Assembly (NCBI GenBank): GCA_963723595.1
Contig: CAVRRQ010000006.1
Span: 62,001 to 126,000, forward strand
Direction of reading: 5' to 3'
Origin: RYN-230 sp963723595
GTDB lineage: Bacteria; Actinomycetota; Actinomycetes; Streptosporangiales; Streptosporangiaceae
Length of the DNA: 64,000 nt
Shown here: positions 42,466-50,433 of the stretch, piece after piece
Numbering within the stretch: the first letter of the stretch is position 1
Layout of the letters: each line of letters begins with the position of its first letter
Translations under genes and position numbers: made by a program
Notes under the pieces: generated by a model
Told to the model about the DNA's origin: nothing
Database searches by the model: none
Seen by the model: the letters and a program-made list of their open reading frames with translations, nothing else

Positions 42466-43947
42466 TTAGCTGACGGTCTCCTCGCTCAGGTCCGCGAGCT
42501 GGCTGCTGGCCGCCGGCCTGGCCCGCAGCACCCAGGTGGACGCGAAGCCGACCACGAACAGGCCCAGGGCGAACCACGGGGCGTAGATGGTCGGGCTGGT
42601 GACCTTGTAGAACGATCCGTAGATCGCCCCTCCGGTGATCACGATGCCGATGATCGCCGACACGATGAGCGAGACGCGGCGCTCGGAGTGGGCGAAGGTG
42701 CGCAGCGAGCCGACCGACATCAACAGGTACACGACCACCAGGGCGAAGCCGCCGAAGGTGGAGCCCCAGGCGAACAGCGCGAAGTAGTGCGGCGTCTGCG
42801 GCAGCGCGAACAGGCCGGTCCAGAACTGGTTGACGAGCAGGGTGATCACCGCCGCAGCCACGATGAAAGCCCCCGCGCCCAGCGGCGAGCCGTGCCGCCT
42901 GGACACAGTGGCCAGCGGGGCCGGAAGCCGGCGGTCGCGGGCCATCGCGAAGATGCCGCGGGAGGCGGACACGGCACAGCCGATCGCCACCGCCAGCATG
43001 TCGAACAGCACGACCAGTTCCAGCAGCCGGTCGATCCAGGTACCGCCATAGCCGCCGGCGGTCGCCGGTGCGCCCAGCGCGAACAGCGGCGCGGATGCGG
43101 CGGCCGTCAGCGTCTTGAGGCTGTAGTGGAAACCCGCCACCTCCACGTAGGCGGCGAGCACGAAGAACACTGTGGCGATGCCGGCCGTGGTCATCACCGC
43201 GATCGGGATCTCCCGGCGCGGGTTGGGTGTCTCCTCGGCCAGGTTGGCCGCGGTCTCGAAGCCGACGAACAGCAGCACGCCGTACAGCACGCCGAAGAAG
43301 ATCCCGGACCAGCCGTCCGCGGCAGAGGAGGGATTGAACGGCTTGAGGCTGTTGGCCGAGCCCAGCTTGACGATGACGGTGATGAAGAAGATCGTGACGA
43401 CCACGATGGAGATCAGCGCCAGGGCGAGCTGGCTGCGGGTGGACAACCGCACCCCGAAATAGAGGATCACCGCGATCAGCGCGATCAGCAGCACCGTCCA
43501 GGCCCAGGACGGCAGCGGATTCACCTTGAACTCGGCGGCGATCGTGCTCTGCAGGTAGCCGCCGATGAGCAGCAGCAGCCCGCTCAGCAGCACGATCACC
43601 CCGCCGTAGTACAGCCAGCCCGCTGCTGTGCCGAGCCGCTCGCCGAGCCCGCGGGTCACGTAATCATAGAGCGACCCCGCCGCATGAATCTCCTTGGCAT
43701 AGCTGGACACGATCCAACCCAGCGCGAACACACCGATGGCGGCGATCAGGACCGACAGCGGTGACGCGACCCCGCCGCCCTTGCCGGAAGCGCTGATCAC
43801 GCCGACCACCAGCGGGACCACGAAGGCCGAGGAGAACACGGGTCCCATGAACCCGACAGACTGGGCAATGACATCGGGGAGCGCGAGGATCCTCGCTCCC
43901 AGGCGCTCGTACTCTGGCTCAGAACTCGCCATCGTGTCCTCCTTCAT
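42466..43947 (-). CDS. APC-family amino acid/amine permease
   Basis: 493 residues with 12 predicted membrane segments. Evidence includes the helix-1 break SVGFMGPVFSSAFVVPLVVG, KEIHAAGSLYDYVTRGLGER (loop of the APC fold) and GVLYGVLLFVGFETAANLAEETPNPRREIP (the conserved FE...A.E motif). It should import an amine or amino acid by H+ symport. It lies convergent to the ligase/P450 operon with 25 bases between stops, in the middle of the catabolic island, so it is the probable uptake system for the substrate. Confidence 0.88.
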   Translation of the reverse strand: MKEDTMASSEPEYERLGARILALPDVIAQSVGFMGPVFSSAFVVPLVVGVISASGKGGGVASPLSVLIAAIGVFALGWIVSSYAKEIHAAGSLYDYVTRGLGERLGTAAGWLYYGGVIVLLSGLLLLIGGYLQSTIAAEFKVNPLPSWAWTVLLIALIAVILYFGVRLSTRSQLALALISIVVVTIFFITVIVKLGSANSLKPFNPSSAADGWSGIFFGVLYGVLLFVGFETAANLAEETPNPRREIPIAVMTTAGIATVFFVLAAYVEVAGFHYSLKTLTAAASAPLFALGAPATAGGYGGTWIDRLLELVVLFDMLAVAIGCAVSASRGIFAMARDRRLPAPLATVSRRHGSPLGAGAFIVAAAVITLLVNQFWTGLFALPQTPHYFALFAWGSTFGGFALVVVYLLMSVGSLRTFAHSERRVSLIVSAIIGIVITGGAIYGSFYKVTSPTIYAPWFALGLFVVGFASTWVLRARPAASSQLADLSEETVS

Positions 43948-44015
43948 TGTGCGAGCGGGCTGTGGCGGGGTCCGGCGACGCGGCCCCGGCGAGAACGCGT
44001 CCAGATGGCCCGGTA

Positions 44016-44110
44016 CTCGGTGGTGATCGGGTCGGGTGGTCAGCCAGTTCGGGGGTGGCCGGCTGGTCCGGGTGGTCGCCGGTTCGGATGGCAGCCGGTT
44101 CGGTGGTCAG
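44016..44110. repeat. Degenerate tandem repeats of about 16-19 bases
   Basis: Five imperfect units of the type GTGGTCGCCGGTTCGG run from about 44016 to the end of the amidohydrolase gene (stop 44107). The spacing between the permease start (43947) and this gene is otherwise noncoding. Function unknown; the repeats could shape mRNA ends or be slippage-prone. Confidence 0.5.
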
Positions 44111-45105
44111 CCGGGTATCCGCAGCACCCTCCTCGCGTTCCCGGCGAAGATCGCGGCCGTATCGGCGTCCGGCAGGCCGAGCGCCTCGACGTCGGCGATC
44201 GTGTCCGCGACGACGGTCGGGCCGCCGAGCGGCATGTCCGTACCGAACAGCAGGTGGTCGGCACCGAGGAAGTCCATCGCGCACCGCACGGCGTGGCTGG
44301 CGCCGAACATCGCCGTGTCGGCGTAGAACCGCCGGAAGTAGCTCATCGGCTCGTCCTGCAGCCCGGCCAGGATCGCGGCGCGGCCGGGGTCCTCAAGCGG
44401 GGCGGCGAGGCGGCCGGAGAAGTGCGGCACCATGGCCCCGGCGTGGTGGGCGATCACCCGCAGCCCGGGATGCCGGTCGAAGCAGCCCGAGTAGACCAGC
44501 CGCGCCATGCACACCGACGTCTCGTACGGCCAGCCGAGCGACCACCAGATGCCGTAGCGCGACCGGCTCTCCGCCGGGTAGTCGGCCCACGCTTCGCTGC
44601 GGGTGGGGTGCAGCCACAGCGCGCCGCCGAGCCGGGTGACGGTCTCGAAGACCGGCTCGAACCTGGGCGCGTCCAGCGGCCGGCCGCACACGTTCGTGTG
44701 CAGCTGCGCGCCGAGCGCGCCCAGCTCGGTCATGGCCCGGCTGAGCTCGGCCGCGGCCGCGTCGGGGTCGCTCATCGGCAGGGCGGCCGAGAACCCAGCG
44801 AACCGGTCCGGGTACCGGGCGACCAGGGCGGCCACCTCGTCGTTGGCCGCCCTGGCCAGCTCACCGGCCAGGGCGGGGCCGCCCAGCTCGTCCAGTGGGG
44901 GCACCGCCAGCGTGAGCACCTGGCGATAGTCCCCGAAGCGGTCCAGCGTGCGCCACCGGGCGTCCAGGTCGATCAGGGCCGGGTCCTCACGGATCCACGG
45001 CCGGTAACCGAGAATCCGGTCGCTCACCGGGCCCACGGTCAGCGACTCCAGGCGCTGCGCGTAGGACGGCGGGAGGATGTGCGCGAAGGCGTCGATCTTT
45101 GTCAC
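44107..45105 (-). CDS. Amidohydrolase-2 family protein (ACMSD type)
   Basis: 332 residues. TIM-barrel metal sites are GALWLHPTRSEAW (His), RVIAHHAGAMVPHFSGRL (His and base) and LLFGTDMPLGG (Asp). The first site reads IDAFAHILPP, so the usual HxH has become FxH; other subfamily members also carry this change. The family includes 2-amino-3-carboxymuconate-6-semialdehyde decarboxylase and gamma-resorcylate decarboxylase: non-oxidative decarboxylases or hydrolases of aromatic-derived acids. It overlaps the P450 stop by 4 bases, so P450 and amidohydrolase are made together from the operator-bearing promoter at 46379. Confidence 0.85.
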   Translation of the reverse strand: MTKIDAFAHILPPSYAQRLESLTVGPVSDRILGYRPWIREDPALIDLDARWRTLDRFGDYRQVLTLAVPPLDELGGPALAGELARAANDEVAALVARYPDRFAGFSAALPMSDPDAAAAELSRAMTELGALGAQLHTNVCGRPLDAPRFEPVFETVTRLGGALWLHPTRSEAWADYPAESRSRYGIWWSLGWPYETSVCMARLVYSGCFDRHPGLRVIAHHAGAMVPHFSGRLAAPLEDPGRAAILAGLQDEPMSYFRRFYADTAMFGASHAVRCAMDFLGADHLLFGTDMPLGGPTVVADTIADVEALGLPDADTAAIFAGNARRVLRIPG

Positions 45106-46370
45106 GTGCCCTCCTCTGCCCCCCCGGTGCCTGGCGCCAGCTGCACCCGGACCGGCAGCTCACGCAGCCCGTTGGTGAAGTTCGACCGGATCCGCCGCGG
45201 TGGGCCGTCCAGCTCGAATCTGGTCACCCGGCGGGCCAGCGCGGCCAGCGCCACCCGGACCTCCAGCCGGGCCAGGTGCGCGCCCAGGCACAGGTGCGGC
45301 CCGCCGCGGCCGAAGCTGAGGTGCCGGTTCGGAGCGCGCCCGACGTCGAAGACGTCCGCGTCGGCGAACTCGGCCTCGTCCCGGTTCCCGGACACGTACC
45401 AGAGAACCACCTTGTCGCCGGCCCGGATCCGCGCCCCGGCCAGCTCGGTGTCCGCGGTGGCGGTCCGCCGCATGAAGTGCGTGGGGCAGCTCCACCTGAG
45501 CACCTCGTCCGCTGCGGTGCCGAGCAGTCCCGGGTCCGCGCGCAGCCGGTCCCACTGGTCAGGGTGCTCGCAGAAGGCCAGCACGCCGTGCGCGATCGCG
45601 ATCCTGGTGGTCTCGTTCCCCGCGATCACCAGGATCGAGAAGAAATTGTCCAGGTCGACCTCGCTCAGCCGGTCGCCATCCACCTCCGCGCGCAGCAGGG
45701 TGGACAGCAGGTCGTCGCCTGGCGTGCGGAGCCGCTCCCGGACAAGATCGCGGCCGAGATCCCAGAGTTGCTTGCCGTAGGGACTGCGGAACGGGAAGCG
45801 GCGGTAGGCGTCGGTGTCGTCCCGTCCCCACACCACGTCGGTGACGTCCGGGTCGGTGTTGGCGATCAGCCGGTCGCCGAGGTCGATGAACTGGTCCAGG
45901 CTGTCCTCGGGCAGGCCCATGATCCGGGCCAGCACCCGGATCGGCACCTCCTTGGCCACCGCGTCCACGAAGTCGAACTGCTCCTCGGCCAGCGCGGTAT
46001 CCAGCACCTGCTCCGTGAGCCCCTCGATGAAATGCTGGTAGACCGCGGCCGCGCGCTGCGTGAAGCTCCCGGACACGATCTTGCGGAGCTTGGTGTGCTC
46101 GGGTGGGTCGGTGTCGATGATGGTGCGCCGGGCCGCCATGTCCTCGTCGGTCGGCTCTTCGAAGGAGATGCCGCGCGCCGATGAGAACGTCGCGGTATCC
46201 CGGCTGGCCGTGACGATGTCCTGGTAGCAGTGCACGGACCAGAAGCCGGAGTTCGGCGCGGGCTCGTCCAGCCAGCCGACCGGCGCCTCGCGGCGCAGCC
46301 TGGCGAACTCGCCGTAGGGCACGCCGCGTGCCCACATGTCGAGATCATTGAGGTCGACAGCCCCGGTCAT
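45102..46370 (-). CDS. Cytochrome P450 (canonical bacterial type)
   Basis: 422 residues from ATG 46370. I-helix ILVIAGNETTRIAIAHG with the acid-alcohol pair, ExxR in ADEVLRWSCP, haem loop FGRGGPHLCLGAHLARLEVR with the axial Cys. FMRRTATADTELAGARI and VVLWYVSGNRDEAEF are typical of bacterial CYPs acting on small terpenoid, sterol or aromatic substrates. Only 8 bases separate the start from the GTTTGG palindrome (46379-46392), so repression there would block it directly. The open frame extends to 46517, but the operator and promoter lie in that part, so 46370 is the start. Confidence 0.9.
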   Translation of the reverse strand: MTGAVDLNDLDMWARGVPYGEFARLRREAPVGWLDEPAPNSGFWSVHCYQDIVTASRDTATFSSARGISFEEPTDEDMAARRTIIDTDPPEHTKLRKIVSGSFTQRAAAVYQHFIEGLTEQVLDTALAEEQFDFVDAVAKEVPIRVLARIMGLPEDSLDQFIDLGDRLIANTDPDVTDVVWGRDDTDAYRRFPFRSPYGKQLWDLGRDLVRERLRTPGDDLLSTLLRAEVDGDRLSEVDLDNFFSILVIAGNETTRIAIAHGVLAFCEHPDQWDRLRADPGLLGTAADEVLRWSCPTHFMRRTATADTELAGARIRAGDKVVLWYVSGNRDEAEFADADVFDVGRAPNRHLSFGRGGPHLCLGAHLARLEVRVALAALARRVTRFELDGPPRRIRSNFTNGLRELPVRVQLAPGTGGAEEGT

Positions 46371-46378
46371 GGCAGATA

Positions 46379-46392
46379 GTTTGGCACCAAAC
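46379..46392. promoter_or_regulatory. GTTTGG-N2-CCAAAC operator before the P450/amidohydrolase operon
   Basis: GTTTGGCACCAAAC is a perfect 6-2-6 palindrome, identical in its arms to the one at 38881. It sits 8 bases before the P450 ATG on the minus strand and 108 bases before the amidotransferase-like gene on the plus strand, so it could control both. On the minus strand it is followed by AACTATCTG, a possible -10 region, which suggests a very short or leaderless transcript. Confidence 0.7.
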
Positions 46393-46500
46393 GAGCAGCT
46401 GGGCAATGGCAGGAAAGCGCGCACCGGGAGAGCCGGCCGGGCTGGGGCGGGCGGCATGGCCCGGGCCACGCCGCCCGGCCGCAGAGCGGGAGGCAGGTTC

Positions 46501-47199
46501 ATGCGCGTCGTCATCATCCGCCATCACGTCGAAGACTCGGGCGGGCTCATCGCCGACGCGTTCCAGGCGCGCGGGGCAAAGCTGAGCGTGCGCATGTTTC
46601 CTGGCGGCGATCCGCTGCCCGCCCTCGACGGCGTCGATCACATCGTGATGATGGGCTCTACCTGCTCGGTCTATGACGACCGCGCGGCCTGGATCGCGGA
46701 CGAGCTGGCCTGGCTGCGCGGGGCGGACGAGGCGGGCGTCACGGTGCTCGGCATCTGCTTCGGAGCACAGGAGCTCGCCGTCGCGTTCGGTGGCCAGGTA
46801 GCGCCCGCTCCCCGCCCCGAGATCGGCTGGACCATGGTCGAGCCGCTGGACCACGAGCTGATCCCGGCCGGCCCGTGGCTGGAGTTCCATCACGACCAGT
46901 GCTTCCTGCCCGCCGCAGCCAGCCTGCTCGCCCGCAATGAGCTGGGCGTGCAGGCGTTCTCGGTGGGCCGCCACCTGGCGGTGCAGTTTCACCCGGAGGT
47001 GGACGGCGCACAGTTCAGGCGGTGGCTCGACGCGGGCGTGTGGGAGGAAGCCAGGCGGGCCGGCCAGGACCCGGACCGGTTGCTCGCCGAGACCATCGCT
47101 CAAGAACCGGCCGCGCGGGACCGGGCCGATCGGCTGGTTGCGTCCGCGCTCAGCATCGCCCAGGGCGGGCGGGTCAGCCGTCCTCGACCGACCGGATGA
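46501..47199 (+). CDS. Class I glutamine-amidotransferase-like hydrolase
   Basis: 232 residues from ATG 46501. Nucleophile Cys in GICFGAQELAVAFGG; His and Glu of the triad in VQFHPEVDG; opening strand VVIIRHHVEDSGGLI. There is no synthase domain, so it is a free-standing hydrolase. In aniline degraders a similar protein accompanies the GS-like ligase, and in polyamine catabolism PuuD hydrolyses gamma-glutamyl conjugates. I infer hydrolysis of a gamma-glutamyl amide formed by the ligase at 39853. Its stop is inside the convergent MarR gene (26-base overlap). Confidence 0.82.
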   Translation: MRVVIIRHHVEDSGGLIADAFQARGAKLSVRMFPGGDPLPALDGVDHIVMMGSTCSVYDDRAAWIADELAWLRGADEAGVTVLGICFGAQELAVAFGGQVAPAPRPEIGWTMVEPLDHELIPAGPWLEFHHDQCFLPAAASLLARNELGVQAFSVGRHLAVQFHPEVDGAQFRRWLDAGVWEEARRAGQDPDRLLAETIAQEPAARDRADRLVASALSIAQGGRVSRPRPTG

Positions 47200-47689
47200 T
47201 CTTGCGGAGCAGCGAGGCGAGGTGGTTTTTCTCCTGGTCCGTCAGGCTGGCGCTGACGAACGTCTCGCCCATGTTGAACGCGGGGAAGAGCCGCTCGATC
47301 ACGCCGAGCCCTTTGGGTTCCAGGCTGACCAGGACCAGCCTGCCGTCGGCGTCGTGGGCCCGCCGCCGGGCCAGGCCGCGCTTCTCCAGGGTCTTCAGCA
47401 CGCCGGTCAGCGTCCCCTTGGTGACCCCGGCCTCCTCGGCGAGGTGCCGGGTCTGCTGATCGCCCCAGATCCACAAGACAAACAGCACGGTGAACGCGGC
47501 CCAGGACAAGTCCTCGTCGGCCAGCACCTTGCGCTCCATGTGGTTACGGACCACGTTGGCCGCGCGGTAGATGTTGGACACCGCGGCCATGGCCGCGAAG
47601 TCCAGGCGCTGATCGCCGATCCGGCTGCGGATTTCACGCTCGGCCCGCACGAGGTCATGAGCGCTGCCAGCGGCGAGGCGACGGGGCAT
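47174..47689 (-). CDS. MarR-family regulator of the catabolic island
   Basis: 171 residues. Winged helix: AAFTVLFVLWIWGDQQTRHL, then AEEAGVTKGTLTGVLKTLEK with RRAHDADGRLVLVSLEPKG as the wing. MarR proteins (for example HpaR) commonly regulate aromatic catabolism by releasing DNA when a pathway compound binds. It is the only regulator inside the island and is therefore the prime candidate for binding GTTTGG-N2-CCAAAC. No such palindrome occurs in its own promoter; instead GGCACGA occurs twice, 15 bases apart, just upstream of the start, so it may not control itself. Confidence 0.85.
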   Translation of the reverse strand: MPRRLAAGSAHDLVRAEREIRSRIGDQRLDFAAMAAVSNIYRAANVVRNHMERKVLADEDLSWAAFTVLFVLWIWGDQQTRHLAEEAGVTKGTLTGVLKTLEKRGLARRRAHDADGRLVLVSLEPKGLGVIERLFPAFNMGETFVSASLTDQEKNHLASLLRKIIRSVEDG

Positions 47690-47732
47690 GGCACGATGGT
47701 ACGTGGCACGAGCGCTGCTGCGTGCGGCGAGA

Positions 47733-48542
47733 TCAGGGCGGGTCGAAGGCGATGGTCGGCAGGTCCACTGCGGTCGCGCCGCAGTTGACGGTGATCACGG
47801 CGCCGGTGACCGCCGATGCCTGGCGGCTGGCCAGGAACGCCACCATCGCGGCGACCTCGTCCGACCGGGCAGGCCGGCGCAGCGGCACCTGCGCGCTGGC
47901 CAGCGCGTAGGCGGCGTCCCGGTCGGCCAGGCCGCGCAGGGCGGCCAACTGGTCCATTTCCGCGTCAGCCATGGGAGTGCGTACCCAGCCCGGGCAGACC
48001 GTGTTGACCCGGACGCCGTGCGGGCCGAAGTCCCGGGCCATCGACTTTGCCAGGCCGATCAGCGCGTGCTTCGCGGTGACGTAACCCACTGATTCCGGCG
48101 GCGCAGCCAGGCCGGCGATGGAGGAGATCACCACCACAGACCCGCGCCGCCGGATCAGCTCAGGCAGACAGGCGCGCGCCGACACCAGGCATGTCGTCAG
48201 GTTGACCCGCATGCTCTCGGCCCACGCGCCGTCGGTGATGTCCGCAGCCGTGCCGGAGCCAGGTCCGCCCGCGTTCGCCACCAGCGTGCTGATGCCGCCG
48301 AATCGCGTGATGGCGGCCCCGGCCACGCCGGCCATGTCCGGGGCCGACGCCGCGTCGGCGGCCACGACCAGAACCTGATCACCCAACTCCGCCGCTACCT
48401 CATCCAGCGGCGGCCGCCGCCGTCCGACCAGCACAACCGCCGTCCCGTCGGACACCAGCCTGCGGGCCACGGCCGCGCCGATCCCAGTCCCGGCGCCGGT
48501 GACCACGGCTACCTGATCTGCCCTGGTGACTGATCCGCTCAT
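47733..48542 (-). CDS. Short-chain dehydrogenase/reductase
   Basis: 269 residues from ATG 48542. Nucleotide-binding TGAGTGIGAAVARRL, NAG in LVANAGGPG, catalytic Ser in VVISSIAGLAAP and Tyr/Lys in VGYVTAKHALIG, with the C-terminal MVAFLASRQASAVTGAVITV. A classical NAD(P) SDR acting on a hydroxyl or keto group. It lies upstream of the MarR gene on the same strand and may belong to the island, although no palindrome precedes it. The open frame further upstream to 49073 has no SDR character. Confidence 0.87.
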   Translation of the reverse strand: MSGSVTRADQVAVVTGAGTGIGAAVARRLVSDGTAVVLVGRRRPPLDEVAAELGDQVLVVAADAASAPDMAGVAGAAITRFGGISTLVANAGGPGSGTAADITDGAWAESMRVNLTTCLVSARACLPELIRRRGSVVVISSIAGLAAPPESVGYVTAKHALIGLAKSMARDFGPHGVRVNTVCPGWVRTPMADAEMDQLAALRGLADRDAAYALASAQVPLRRPARSDEVAAMVAFLASRQASAVTGAVITVNCGATAVDLPTIAFDPP

Positions 48543-48619
48543 CAGGAACCTCCATCTGATCCTGCTGGCCCGGCAGGCTCCAGAGATATCACCACGATGG
48601 TCGGCAACCGCACCTATGC

Positions 48620-49165
48620 ATCGCCGCGTCGCATCCGGATGGCGGCGAGACTCAGCAGGATCGCCGCTTACAGGCAGAACACGCCGAACCCGGTCCACGG
48701 CAGCGACGACGCGGGGTCGGGGCGGACCGTGGTCACGGCCTGGCCGGCCGTGGCGGGCAGGTACTTGCCAACGTCCTGTGATCAGCTTCCTGGCAGGAAA
48801 CCGGCCACGATCTGGACGGCGAACAGCAGGCCGAACAACGCCGCGATCCCGCCGGCCGTGCTGCGCAGCAGAGTACCTAGGCCCAGGCCGATCAGCCCGG
48901 CCACGGCCAGGTACAGCGCACTGCCGATCACCGCGCGGGCCACGCCGGGCTGGCTGAGGGTTGCCCCGAGGTGCTGCCGGGCCAGGATCGACTGCCCGGC
49001 CAGGAATACCGTGAACGCGGCCGGCAAGCTCACCGCGACGGTGGCTACGGCCAGCAGCCCGGCTTTGCCCCACAAGACGGGCAGCCGCCGCGGCACGGCG
49101 GCCAGGCTCGTCCGGATCAGCCCGGTGGCGTACTCGCTGGTGATCACCAGCACACCGAGCACCCC
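48620..49165 (-). pseudogene. ABC-2-type permease, broken at both ends
   Basis: One frame gives the C-terminal half of an ABC-2 membrane protein: GVLVITSEYATGLIRTSLAA, then VLWGKAGLLAVATVAVSLPA, and GSALYLAVAGLIGLGLGTLL. Near 48780 the frame ends, and the protein continues in another frame (DVGKYLPATAGQAVTTVRPD, then a TAA, then AAILLSLAAIRMRR). The first half is missing: upstream of about 49165 the sequence belongs to an unrelated plus-strand gene. No ATPase partner is nearby. Dead. Confidence 0.75.
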
Positions 49166-49510
49166 CGTGGCCTGCCTCGTCGAGCAGGCCATCACCGACC
49201 CGGCGACCCGCGGCCAGGTCCTCGAGATCGGCGGCCCCGGCAACCTGAGCTCAATGAGCTGGCCCGAGCCGTGCAGACCGCTGCCGGACGTACCGGCGCA
49301 CCCCGCCATGTGCCCCCAGCGGTGCTGCGCTTGATAGATGCAACCATCGGACGGGTCAACCCCGCACTGGGCCGCCAGGCGGAAGCCGCGCTCGTCATGG
49401 ACCGTGTCGACCTCACCTTCGACGCGACGGCCATCCACCGCGCCTACCCCGACCTCCCCACCACCTCGCTGGCCGACCTGCTCGCCATCTCATCGTTGAC
49501 AGAAGCCTGC
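49166..49510 (+). pseudogene. NAD(P)-binding (NmrA/SDR-type) C-terminal fragment
   Basis: One frame gives VACLVEQAITDPATRGQVLE with IGGPGNLS, the next LNELARAVQTAAGRTGAPRH and ALVMDRVDLTFDATAIHRAY, as in the C-terminal parts of atypical SDR/NmrA proteins. One indel near 49250 and the missing N-terminus make it a pseudogene. The junction at about 49165 with the truncated ABC-2 permease marks a deletion or rearrangement point. Confidence 0.6.
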
Positions 49511-49703
49511 CCGGCGCCCCGCAGGAGCGGCCGGGCCCCCGCTGAGGGAACGATCCGCTCGGTCCCCGGGAATTTACAGTCCGAGTAACGTCGCGGGTTC
49601 GCGTCCGCTTGACGAACGTGAACTAAGTCGCCATCTTGCCCCAAGACTGCTACGACATCGCGGCCGGCAGGTGACCGAGGTCGGCTCCCCTGGGCCGAAT
49701 CCC

Positions 49704-50369
49704 TCAGGGCGCGCGAAGCAGGAGACGCGTCCAGGCGTCGGTGAGCCAGTCGCGGAACTGGCCGGGGGTCCAGCCGCGCTCGCGGACGAGCAGGTCCCAG
49801 TACTCGGCGGCGTTCATGCTCCAGATGATGTCGGCGACCTGGCCGTCGGTGAGGTCCTCGCGCAGCTCGCCGGTGCCGCGCAAGTCGGCGGCGAAGGCGC
49901 GCATGTTGGTGGCCCTGCGCCTGGCGATCTCGCTCCACAGGGTGGCGCAGTCCGGGTCGGTGGCGGCGGCGTCGCGCAAGGCCAGGAACACCGGTGCCAT
50001 GCGCTGCTGGATGGCGGTGATGGCGTGAGCGTAGATGGTGATCTTGCCGGTCGCGGTGCCGGCGGCCGCGATCCGGGTCACGTAGTCGCGTTCTCGCGCG
50101 GGGACGGCCTGGTCGGTGCCGGAGATCGCGGTCTCGACGAGTTCGCGCAGCAGGGCAGGTTTCCGGCCGACTGTGGCGTAGATCGTGTCCAGGGACACGC
50201 GGGCCCGGGCAGCGATGTCGGCGATGGTGGTCGCGCTGTAGCCCTTGCTGACGAACAGCTCCCGTGCCGCGGACAGCACTTCGCGGCGGGTCGCGGCGGC
50301 CTGCTCGGCACGGCGCGGCGAGTGGTAGCTGCGCTTGCCGGGCGGCTGCGCCTTGACGTTCTCGCTCAT
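49704..50369 (-). CDS. TetR-family regulator
   Basis: 221 residues from ATG 50369. HTH: VLSAARELFVSKGYSATTIA, then DIAARARVSLDTIYATVGRK. The C-terminal domain ends WNAAEYWDLL-like (MNAAEYWDLLVRERGWTPGQ). It is divergent from the small ABM/DABB-like gene at 50434, with a palindrome in between, and is probably a local repressor. The frame continues upstream to 50435, but the promoter and operator lie there. Confidence 0.87.
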   Translation of the reverse strand: MSENVKAQPPGKRSYHSPRRAEQAAATRREVLSAARELFVSKGYSATTIADIAARARVSLDTIYATVGRKPALLRELVETAISGTDQAVPARERDYVTRIAAAGTATGKITIYAHAITAIQQRMAPVFLALRDAAATDPDCATLWSEIARRRATNMRAFAADLRGTGELREDLTDGQVADIIWSMNAAEYWDLLVRERGWTPGQFRDWLTDAWTRLLLRAP

Positions 50370-50393
50370 CGGCCGTATGGTCTCCTTATTGAT

Positions 50394-50408
50394 CCGAAAC
50401 TTCTTCGG
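50394..50408. promoter_or_regulatory. CCGAA-N5-TTCGG palindrome between TetR and the small gene
   Basis: A 5-5-5 inverted repeat lies 25 bases from the TetR start and 26 bases from the start at 50434, in AT-rich sequence (TATTGATC, GGGTAAATATACC). It is a good candidate for the TetR operator controlling both directions. Confidence 0.5.
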
Positions 50409-50433
50409 GTAAATATACCAGGAAGGGCCTGCC

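Noticed and set aside
42331..43764. Long plus-strand frame opposite the APC permease
   Set aside because: Gly/Gln/Arg-rich shadow without domains; the permease on the minus strand is complete.
44005..46184. Long plus-strand frames opposite the amidohydrolase and second P450
   Set aside because: Antisense shadows of well-supported genes with codon-position GC bias on the other strand.
47690..47720. Direct repeats GGCACGA upstream of the MarR gene as a third regulon operator
   Set aside because: They do not match GTTTGG-N2-CCAAAC and are too short to support a site by themselves.
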